A DNA stretch of 64,000 nt, from assembly GCF_000772045.1 (NCBI RefSeq), contig NZ_CP009754.1:3968001-4032000 (forward strand), in the 5' to 3' direction. This DNA comes from Streptomyces sp. CCM_MD2014 (GTDB lineage: Bacteria; Actinomycetota; Actinomycetes; Streptomycetales; Streptomycetaceae). Positions 17,883 through 24,536 of the stretch are shown here, in pieces (the first letter of the stretch is position 1; every line of letters begins with the position of its first letter). The translations under genes and the position numbers were made by a program. Under the pieces are notes generated by a model. The model was not told where the DNA came from. It ran no database searches and was given only the letters and a program-made list of their open reading frames with translations.

Positions 17883-19072
17883 GCGGCGCTCCCTCCCCGC
17901 CCGTCCGACTCCGCCAGCACCCGCTCCCAGAACCCCCGGCAGAAGCGCGCCAGGGGGCCGCGGGAAGGCGTGCCCGGGGGCCGTCTGCTCTCCGTGGCGC
18001 GCAGCAGCCCGGACTCGACCGGCACTTCACCGGCCAGGGGGAGGCCGAGCAGCCGGGCCACCTCACGGTCGTCGAGGCCGGAGGCGTACGGCCCGCGTAC
18101 CGCGACCCGCAGGTCGCGCAGGACCATGCCGACCGCGGCCGCCACCCGGCCCGCCGCCGCGACGGCCCGCAGTTCGGCGGGGACGACGAGGAGTCCGACG
18201 TCGAGCTGCGCGAGGATCTCGGCGACGCCGTCGTCGATCCGGCGCGGCAGGTCCACCACGACCGTGCCGCCCCTTCGCCGGGCCGCCGCGAGCACCGCAC
18301 GTACGGCCTGCGGCGGTACCGCGACACAGTCCCCCCGGTCCCAGCTGAGCACCCGGAGCGAATGAAGCTCGGGCAGTGACTCCTCCAGGGCGCCGCCGCC
18401 GACCCGCCCCCGGGAGGCGGCGAACGCCGGCCATCTAAGCCCGTCCGCCGTCTCGCCGCCGAGAAGGACGTCGAGGCCGCCGCCCATCGGATCGGCGTCC
18501 ACGAGCAAAGTACGCAGCCCCTCCCGCGCGGAGGTGACGGCCAGCGCGCAGGCAAGTGTGGACGCTCCGGCGCCGCCCCGGCCGCCGATGACGCCGACGG
18601 TGAGGGCCGGACGTCCGACGCCCTCCGCGACGTCGGCGATGCGGTCGACCAGCCACTGCTCGCCGTCGGGCAGCATCAGGACGTGGTCGGCGCCGATCTC
18701 GACCGCTCGCTGCCAGACCCCCGAGTCGTCCTGGTCACGGCCCACGAGGACCACTCCGCGTCTCCGGACGGCTCCGCGGACCCGCCGTGCCGCGTCGTCC
18801 CCGACGAGGACCAGTGGCGCGGCTTCCCAGCCGGCCGGCCGCGCGGGCCCCGAGGGTGCCGGAGTCGTTGCGGACGTCGCCGCCGCAGTGAGCGCCGAAG
18901 GCGTCGAAAGAGGCGTCCCGGGGAGCGAGTGGTGCACCTCCGGTGTGGCGCCCGCGGCGGCGCACAGGCGCAGCAGGTCGTCGAGGAGGTCCGGGTCCTC
19001 GGTGACGATCAAGGGCCCGCTCTGTCGGCCTCCGGCGGCGGGCGGCGGGTCGTGCGTGATGGTTCCGGTCAT
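17879..19072 (-). CDS. CpaE-like septum-site/pilus localisation ATPase
   Basis: 397 aa. An N-terminal receiver-like region (PLIVTEDPDLLDDLLRLC) is followed by a MinD/ParA-type domain with the deviant Walker A GGRGGAGASTLACALA, then LLVDADPMGGGLDVLLG and VVVDLPRR. In this family it directs the Tad machinery to a cell site. The ATG at 19072 has GGGGGA upstream. First gene of the seven-gene tad-like operon, every downstream junction of which overlaps or is short. The leader contains an 8 bp tandem repeat. Confidence 0.88.
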   Translation of the reverse strand: MTGTITHDPPPAAGGRQSGPLIVTEDPDLLDDLLRLCAAAGATPEVHHSLPGTPLSTPSALTAAATSATTPAPSGPARPAGWEAAPLVLVGDDAARRVRGAVRRRGVVLVGRDQDDSGVWQRAVEIGADHVLMLPDGEQWLVDRIADVAEGVGRPALTVGVIGGRGGAGASTLACALAVTSAREGLRTLLVDADPMGGGLDVLLGGETADGLRWPAFAASRGRVGGGALEESLPELHSLRVLSWDRGDCVAVPPQAVRAVLAAARRRGGTVVVDLPRRIDDGVAEILAQLDVGLLVVPAELRAVAAAGRVAAAVGMVLRDLRVAVRGPYASGLDDREVARLLGLPLAGEVPVESGLLRATESRRPPGTPSRGPLARFCRGFWERVLAESDGRGGSAA

Positions 19073-19155
19073 GGTTCGAATCCCCCTTCGGCGCGACTCC
19101 CGCGGTCGCGCGGTGTTCGCGGCACCTCTTGATGCCGTACCTCGTCGTCGCTTCG

Positions 19156-19203
19156 TCTCGTGATCTCGTGATCTCGTGATCTCGTGATCTCGTGATCTCG
19201 TCG
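19156..19203. repeat. 8 bp tandem repeat in the tad operon leader
   Basis: TCTCGTGA occurs five times perfectly (19156-19195), followed by a variant TCTCGTCG. On the transcript strand the unit reads TCACGAGA. It lies 84-131 bp upstream of the CpaE ATG. Slippage here could vary leader length, or the units may bind a regulator. Confidence 0.9.
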
Positions 19204-19392
19204 TGGCGTGGTCTCGTCGTGTCCCGTCGTCTCTCGGGCAGCCGTGCGGCCCGCGAATCGCAGCCGTGTGAGGAACCCGAAACCGAGCCCGCACGAGCGG
19301 CCGACATCACGCGTTCGGCAAACAGATCCGGCCAAGGGAACTCGGCGCGGCCCGAACGCATGGGAATCACGGTGCAGCGATCCGGAAAATCG

Positions 19393-19439
19393 TGTGGATC
19401 TTGGTCAAAAACTGTGGACAACTCGATGGTTGTGAATAT
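19393..19439 (-). promoter_or_regulatory. Three phased DnaA-box-like sites upstream of the tad operon
   Basis: Minus strand: AGATCCACA (19401-19393), TTGTCCACA (19421-19413, identical to the Streptomyces DnaA-box consensus) and ATATTCACA (19439-19431). All have the same orientation, spaced 20 and 18 bp. A fourth match, TTTTCCACA, lies at 19817-19809 inside the start of the HAD gene. Confidence 0.45.
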
Positions 19440-19551
19440 CGACTCACTCGAACCGGTGAGCCGTCTCCGGCCCGGCTCCACTCCTCGTACGACTCCGCAC
19501 GACTCCCGGAGAGCAGTCCGTCAGTCACACTGAGTAGCCGAACGCGCCCAC

Positions 19552-19700
19552 GGCAAGAGACGGGCCCCGCGCCGCAACGGCACGGGGCCCGATCATGGGA
19601 AAAGCGCAGAAACCCACCCGGACATGCGACGACCCCCGCCGGGGGGGAGAGCGGGGGTCGTCTCCACGGCCGACTCGGGGGGGGAGGAGTCGGACCGGGT
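19552..19700 (-). ncRNA. 6C-type small RNA
   Basis: Read on the minus strand this region has two consecutive stem-loops whose loops carry runs of at least six cytosines: stem 19693-19687/19676-19670 with a C-run loop, and a perfect 12 bp stem 19662-19651/19639-19628 whose loop contains CCCCCCC. They are followed by a GC hairpin (19591-19583/19569-19561) that can act as terminator. Two C-rich loops are the defining feature of the actinobacterial 6C RNA (Weinberg et al.). The 5' end is not determined; 19700 is approximate. Confidence 0.7.
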
Positions 19701-19797
19701 TAGCACGGTCGCGAACGATCCGTGACTTCCATGGTGTACCCGAGAGCCTTCTCAGGCAAACCCACGCGCCCCACCTTACGCCGAATGGGCTGCGCCT

Positions 19798-20655
19798 ATG
19801 CTCAGGCTTGTGGAAAACCACTCCTTGCCCCACTCCGCGCACCACTCCATGCCCCGCACGGCGGCCTTCTTCGACCTGGACAAGACGGTCATTGCGAAGT
19901 CGAGCACGCTCACCTTCAGCAAGTCGTTCTACCAAGGCGGGCTGATCAACCGCAGGGCCGTGTTGCGCACCGCATATGCCCAGTTCGTCTTCCTCGCCGG
20001 CGGAGCCGACCACGACCAGATGGAGCGGATGCGGGAGTACCTCTCCGCACTGTGCCGCGGCTGGAACGTCGAGTTGGTCAAGGAGCTGGTGGCCGAGACC
20101 CTGCACGACCTGATCGATCCGATCATCTACGACGAGGCGGCCTCCCTGATCGAGGAGCACCACACCGCCGGCCGCGACGTCGTGATCGTGTCCACGTCGG
20201 GCGCCGAGGTCGTCGAGCCGATCGGCGAGCTGCTCGGCGCGGACCGGGTGGTGGCGACCCGCATGATCGTGGGTGACGACGGCTGCTTCACCGGCGAGGT
20301 GGAGTACTACGCGTACGGACCGACCAAGGCGGAGGCCATCCGTGAGCTGGCCGGGTCCGAGGGGTACGACCTGTCCCGCTGCTACGCCTACAGCGACTCG
20401 GCGACCGACCTGCCGATGCTGGAGGCCGTCGGCCATCCCCACGCGGTCAATCCGGACCGGGCGCTGCGCCGGGAGGCCCTCGCGCGCGAGTGGCCGATTC
20501 TCGACTTCCATCGTCCGGTGCGGCTCAAGCAGCGACTCGGCGGACTGTCCGTGCCCCCTCGGCCCGCGCTCGTCGCCGCCGCCGCGATAGGCGCCGCAGC
20601 GGCCACCGCCGGCCTCGTCTGGTACGCGAGCCGACGCCGGTCCACGGCGGCCTGA
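19798..20655 (+). CDS. HAD-superfamily IB hydrolase with C-terminal membrane anchor
   Basis: 285 aa. The nucleophile motif is FFDLDKTVI (DxDxT, SerB-like), motif II VIVSTSGAE, motif III/IV YAYSDSATDLPMLEAVG. The cap matches HAD-IB phosphatases such as CicA/SerB relatives. After residue ~250 a hydrophobic segment (ALVAAAAIGAAAATAGLVWYA) and a basic end suggest tail anchoring in the membrane. ATG at 19798; a GTG at 19810 and ATG at 19849 are alternatives, and the conserved domain starts after the last. The Streptomyces orthologue has been annotated as morphological-differentiation related; substrate unknown, phosphoserine or phospholipid headgroups are candidates. Confidence 0.85.
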   Translation: MLRLVENHSLPHSAHHSMPRTAAFFDLDKTVIAKSSTLTFSKSFYQGGLINRRAVLRTAYAQFVFLAGGADHDQMERMREYLSALCRGWNVELVKELVAETLHDLIDPIIYDEAASLIEEHHTAGRDVVIVSTSGAEVVEPIGELLGADRVVATRMIVGDDGCFTGEVEYYAYGPTKAEAIRELAGSEGYDLSRCYAYSDSATDLPMLEAVGHPHAVNPDRALRREALAREWPILDFHRPVRLKQRLGGLSVPPRPALVAAAAIGAAAATAGLVWYASRRRSTAA

Positions 20656-20824
20656 CGGCCTGCCCCCCGGCGCGCCACCCCCGCCCGGCAGGCGCGATCA
20701 GCCCTTTCGCCCGCGTATGAGCGCGAAAGTAAAGAAGTGCGGCGAACCCTTCCGCTTGCTCGGGCCCAGGAGTACAAAGGACTCAACGGCCCGCGAGACC
20801 AAGGACATCCGAAAGGATCACCTT

Positions 20825-21018
20825 AAACACGCATTTGGCCCCACGGACCGAGCACGGACACCGGGCACCCACGCGACGTCGACCCGTCGATTACGGGCCA
20901 GCCGCACCAGGTGACGGGCGAAGTTCCCGACCTGATGGGCACATACCGAGGACGCTTGGTAACCCGGTGGTCGTGCCAGCGGCGGTACGAGCACTCGTAC
21001 CGCCGCATTTCTGTGTGT
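20825..21018 (+). ncRNA. Probable 6S-like RNA (scr3559 type)
   Basis: The gene-free stretch between the HAD and Fic-like genes ends in a very strong plus-strand terminator. Upstream, GCACGGACACCGGGC near 20852-20866 can pair with CCCGGTGGTCGTGC at 20964-20977, and a hairpin CAGGTGACGGG/CCCGACCTG (about 20908-20932) forms the tip. The result is one long bulged rod, as in 6S RNA. The position corresponds to the S. coelicolor interval from which a 6S-like RNA of about 190 nt was reported (from memory). The 5' end is estimated. Confidence 0.55.
20979..21018 (+). terminator. Strong Rho-independent terminator
   Basis: Perfect 13 bp stem GCGGCGGTACGAG (20979-20991) / CTCGTACCGCCGC (20994-21006) followed by ATTTCTGTGTGT. 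There is no plus-strand ORF nearer than 320 bp, so it most likely ends a non-coding RNA. Confidence 0.8.
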
Positions 21019-21036
21019 CAGGCCTGCCCGGGCCCC

Positions 21037-21861
21037 CTACGCCGCCCCGCGCTGGAGTGCCTCGCACACCGCCGTCGACTCGCGGGCGCCCAGGGCGACC
21101 GCCTTGCCGCAGTGCGCGATCCAGGCGCCCATGCCCTCCGGGGTTCCGGACGCGTAGCCGTCGAGCGCCGCGAGGTAGGCCGCGCGCCCCAGTTCCGCGT
21201 AACCGACCTCGGCCGGGCACACCGACTTGGGGTCCAGTCCGCTGCCGACCAGGATGATGCGCTCGGCCGCGCGCGCGACGAGACCGTTGTGGGAGGTGAA
21301 GGGACGCAGCGCCAGCAGTTCCCCGTGCACCACGGCGGCCGTCACCAGCGCCGGCGCGGAACCCCCGGCGGTGACGAGCCCGGCCAGGCCGTCCAGGCGG
21401 CCGTGCGCCTCCTCGGCGTCGGGCAGCGGCAACTCGACGAGCGGCTCGTCCACCGGCTCGCCCTTCCGGCGGGGCCGCCCCACCTCGTCGTCCTGGGTCG
21501 CGGCCGCGACCAGGTGCAGCCGTGCCAGCACCCGCAGCGGTGACTGGCGCCAGATGGACAGCAGCTGTCCCGCCTCGGCGGTGAGACGAAGCGCGGCGCC
21601 GACCGTGCGCGCCTCGTCGTCGCCGCTGAAGTCGCTGCGCCGGCGCACCTCCTCGAGGGCCCAGTCCGCCCCGGACAGCGCCGCCGAGCCCCGGGCGCCG
21701 CGCAGGGCCGCCTCGGAGGTGATCTCATTGCTGCGACGCCGCATGATCCGGTGGCCGTAGACGCGGTCCACGGCCTTGCGTACGGACTCCACTGACTCGG
21801 CCACCCCGGGCAGGCTGCCCAGGGCCGCGAGCGGATCGGCGTTCGCGCCTGTCGTACTCAT
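21037..21861 (-). CDS. Fic/Fido-fold protein with degenerate active site
   Basis: 274 aa. Homologues are often annotated oxidoreductase, but the helical pattern with LRPFTSHNGLVARAAER near residue 180 is the Fic motif (HPFxxGNGRxxR) with the catalytic His replaced by Arg and the NGR arginine replaced by Leu. AMP transfer is therefore unlikely; a binding or scaffold role is inferred. The ATG at 21861 begins MSTTGANADP. It is divergent from the CooC-like gene, 111 bp apart, and its stop faces the 6S-like RNA terminator. Confidence 0.7.
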   Translation of the reverse strand: MSTTGANADPLAALGSLPGVAESVESVRKAVDRVYGHRIMRRRSNEITSEAALRGARGSAALSGADWALEEVRRRSDFSGDDEARTVGAALRLTAEAGQLLSIWRQSPLRVLARLHLVAAATQDDEVGRPRRKGEPVDEPLVELPLPDAEEAHGRLDGLAGLVTAGGSAPALVTAAVVHGELLALRPFTSHNGLVARAAERIILVGSGLDPKSVCPAEVGYAELGRAAYLAALDGYASGTPEGMGAWIAHCGKAVALGARESTAVCEALQRGAA

Positions 21862-21972
21862 GGGTAAGACCCTACGCAAACCCGCGCCCCGCCCCACGAA
21901 TGAGTGGTCTTCTTCACCCCGCACCACTCTCGCGTGCCACGTACAGCTATCGAACCACTACCGTTGGTGAAC

Positions 21973-22953
21973 ATGAAAATTGCTTTCGTCGGGAAGGGCG
22001 GCAGCGGCAAGACGACCCTGTCCTCCCTGTTCGTCCGCCATCTCGCCGCCACCGGCGCACCCGTCGTCGCGATCGACGCCGACATCAACCAGCACCTGGG
22101 GACCGCGCTGGGCCTCGACGACGCGGACGCGGCTGCCCTGCCCTCGCTCGGCGAGCACCTGCCGCTGATCAAGGACCATCTGCGCGGCACCAACCCGCGC
22201 ATCGCCTCCGCCGAGCAGATGATCAAGACGACACCGCCCGGCGAGGGCTCGCGCCTGCTGCGGGTGCGCGAGGACAACCCGGTCTACGACGCCTGCGCCC
22301 GGCCGGTGGAACTCGACGGCGGGGCCGTCCGTTTGATGGTCACCGGCCCCTTCACGGACGCCGACCTGGGAGTCGCCTGCTACCACTCCAAGACGGGAGC
22401 GGTGGAGCTGTGCCTGAACCACCTGGTCGACGGCCGTGACGAGTACGTCGTGGTGGACATGACGGCCGGTTCGGACTCGTTCGCGTCCGGCATGTTCACC
22501 CGCTTCGACATCACGTTCCTCGTCGCCGAGCCGACCCGGAAGGGGGTCTCCGTCTACCGCCAGTACAAGGAGTACGCCCGCGACTTCGGCGTCACCCTGA
22601 AGGTCGTCGGCAACAAGGTGCAGGGGCCGGACGACCTCGACTTCCTGCGCGAGCAGGTCGGGGACGACCTGCTGGTCACCGTCGGGCACTCGGACTGGGT
22701 GCGCGCCATGGAGAAGGGCCGCCCGCCCCGGTTCGAGCTCCTGGAGGAGGACAACGGCCGGGCGCTGCGCACGCTGCACGCGGCCGCCGACGCGACGTAC
22801 GAGCTGCGGGACTGGGCGCGTTACACGCGGCAGATGGTCCACTTCCACCTGAAGAACGCCCACAGCTGGGGGAACGAGCGCACCGGTGCCGACCTGGCGG
22901 CGCAGGTCGACCCCGGTTTCGTGCTCGGCGAGGAGGTCGCAGCTCCCGCGTGA
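21973..22953 (+). CDS. CooC/ParA-like P-loop ATPase
   Basis: 326 aa. MinD/Mrp-family deviant Walker A KIAFVGKGGSGKTTLSSLF at the very N-terminus, VVAIDADINQHLG, and EYVVVDMTAGSDSFASG (Walker B region). CooC proteins load nickel into carbon monoxide dehydrogenase, but no such enzyme is nearby, so the client is unknown. The ATG at 21973 is chosen because the P-loop starts at residue 8. There is no clear Shine-Dalgarno, and a TACCGT -10-like box 11-16 nt upstream hints at a very short leader. Confidence 0.8.
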   Translation: MKIAFVGKGGSGKTTLSSLFVRHLAATGAPVVAIDADINQHLGTALGLDDADAAALPSLGEHLPLIKDHLRGTNPRIASAEQMIKTTPPGEGSRLLRVREDNPVYDACARPVELDGGAVRLMVTGPFTDADLGVACYHSKTGAVELCLNHLVDGRDEYVVVDMTAGSDSFASGMFTRFDITFLVAEPTRKGVSVYRQYKEYARDFGVTLKVVGNKVQGPDDLDFLREQVGDDLLVTVGHSDWVRAMEKGRPPRFELLEEDNGRALRTLHAAADATYELRDWARYTRQMVHFHLKNAHSWGNERTGADLAAQVDPGFVLGEEVAAPA

Positions 22954-22957
22954 CCGT

Positions 22958-22980
22958 CCCCGCGCCCCACGGGGTGCGGG
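22958..22980. terminator. Bidirectional terminator between convergent genes
   Basis: GC-rich near-perfect inverted repeat (CCCGCGCCC/GGGTGCGGG, one G:U) in the 32 bp gap between the converging CooC-like and deacetylase-like genes. Confidence 0.45.
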
Positions 22981-22985
22981 CGGCG

Positions 22986-24281
22986 TTACTGCTTGGCGGC
23001 CGGCGCCCCGGGCACTCCCTTCGGCGCCGGTGCCGGCGCGGCGGAGAGGAACGACGCCCAGCCCTTCTCGGGAGCCTCCCCGACACCGAGGGTGCGCAGC
23101 TTCTTCAGCACCTTCGGGTCCTGGGCGTCCAGCCAGTCCGCGAGTTGCCGGAAGGAGACACAGCGCACCTCCTTCTTGTTGCACACCGTCTCGACGACCT
23201 CCTCGACGGCGCGCATGTAGGTGCCGCCGTTCCAGGACTCGAAGTGGTTGCCGATGATCAGGGGCGCACGGTTGCCGTCGTAGGCCCGCTCGAAGCCCTG
23301 GAGCAGGCTGTCACGCATCTGGTCGCCCCAGAACTCCCGCTTGGCGGGGTCGCCCTGGGTGGCGCTGCCCGACTGGTTGACCATGTAGTTGTAGTCCATG
23401 GTGAGCTGCTCGTAGGAGTGGCCGGGGAACGGCACGAGCTGCATCGACAGGTCCCACAGGCCCTCCTTCTTCGACGGCCAGACCTGGTTGTTCACCCCGC
23501 TGCTGTCGTAGCGGAAGCCCATCTGGCTCGCGGCCTTGACGAAGTTCTTCTGGCCCTCCAGGCACGGGGTGCGGGCGCCGATCAGCTCCTTGTCGTAGTC
23601 GAAGGGGAGCGGCGCCGCGTTCTTCATGCCGGTGTTGGTCTTCCAGGTCTTCACGAACTGCTTGGCCTGCTTGATCTCCTCCTTCCACTCCTCGACGGAC
23701 CACTCGCCGACCCCGCCGTTCGCACCGCAGAAGTGGCCGTTGAAGTGGGTGCCGATCTCATTGCCCTCCTGCCACGCCAGCCGCAGCTGCTTGACGGTGT
23801 CGGTGATGCCCTGCTCGTCGTTGAAGCCGATGTCGGAACGGCCCGGGGAGTGCTGGGGCGGGTTGTACAGGTCCCGTTTCTCGGTCGGCAGCATGTACAC
23901 GCCGCTCAGGAAGAACGTCATCGTGGCGTTGTTCTCCTTGGCCACTTCGCGGAAGTGGGAGAACAGTTTCTGGCTGTCCTCACCCGCGCCGTCCCACGAG
24001 AACACCACGAACTGCGGGGGTTTCTGGCCGGGCTTGAGGCGTTCGGGACGGGGCAGGTGCGGCTGGGCCCCGGTGTACGCGGTGGAACCGTCGCCGATGA
24101 GCCGGACCGCGTTCTTCGGCGCCGGTGCCGCTTTCCCCTTCTCCTTCTCCTGACCTTGCGTGCCTTCCCCGGAACCGGTGCCGTTGTCGATCGCGCAACC
24201 GGCGAGCGACGCGGCGCAGACCGCGGCGACCACGGCGCGCGCGGCCATCCTGCGGGAGGCCATTCTGCGGGTGGCGGCCAT
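22986..24281 (-). CDS. Lipoprotein with polysaccharide-deacetylase-like (NodB-fold) domain
   Basis: 431 aa. A twin-arginine-like basic start (RRMASRRMAARAV) and lipobox SLAGC precede a linker. The catalytic-type domain shows FSWDGAGE in place of the TFDDG motif, EIGTHFNGHFCG with the His-x3-His zinc pair, and NHFESWNGG near the end. This is the arrangement of glycoside hydrolase/deacetylase barrels, with the second Asp of the first motif changed to Gly. An extracellular envelope carbohydrate substrate is inferred. ATG at 24281. Confidence 0.75.
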   Translation of the reverse strand: MAATRRMASRRMAARAVVAAVCAASLAGCAIDNGTGSGEGTQGQEKEKGKAAPAPKNAVRLIGDGSTAYTGAQPHLPRPERLKPGQKPPQFVVFSWDGAGEDSQKLFSHFREVAKENNATMTFFLSGVYMLPTEKRDLYNPPQHSPGRSDIGFNDEQGITDTVKQLRLAWQEGNEIGTHFNGHFCGANGGVGEWSVEEWKEEIKQAKQFVKTWKTNTGMKNAAPLPFDYDKELIGARTPCLEGQKNFVKAASQMGFRYDSSGVNNQVWPSKKEGLWDLSMQLVPFPGHSYEQLTMDYNYMVNQSGSATQGDPAKREFWGDQMRDSLLQGFERAYDGNRAPLIIGNHFESWNGGTYMRAVEEVVETVCNKKEVRCVSFRQLADWLDAQDPKVLKKLRTLGVGEAPEKGWASFLSAAPAPAPKGVPGAPAAKQ

Positions 24282-24536
24282 GTCCGCCCACCTTCTTCCT
24301 TCTCTCGGGCCAACGCCGACAAGGCGATGTCGGGTGCTGAGCCGGGCCGTGCCGTCAGCGCCGTCAAGGTGACACGGAAATGAGAAGGAATTAGTACGAC
24401 AAGCCGATGAAATGCTCGATTCACTCGACTACGCGGGGCGTTACGCCATTCGCGCTAAAAACCTATGCCTCTTCTTTACTCTGAATTACTCTCTATTTAC
24501 TCGCTGTAATCGAACGAGCACACAGGAGTCGGGAAC
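24282..24536. other. AT-rich divergent promoter region
   Basis: 255 bp between divergent genes. The part from about 24370 to 24515 is far lower in GC than its surroundings (many A/T runs such as GCTAAAAACC and TTACTCTGAATTAC), consistent with promoters for the SulP-carbonic anhydrase gene and possibly the deacetylase. GGAG lies before the plus-strand ATG. Confidence 0.4.

Noticed and set aside
20813..20825. GGATCACCTT resembling the 16S rRNA 3' end
   Set aside because: Only about ten bases match and no other rRNA sequence surrounds it; taken as chance.
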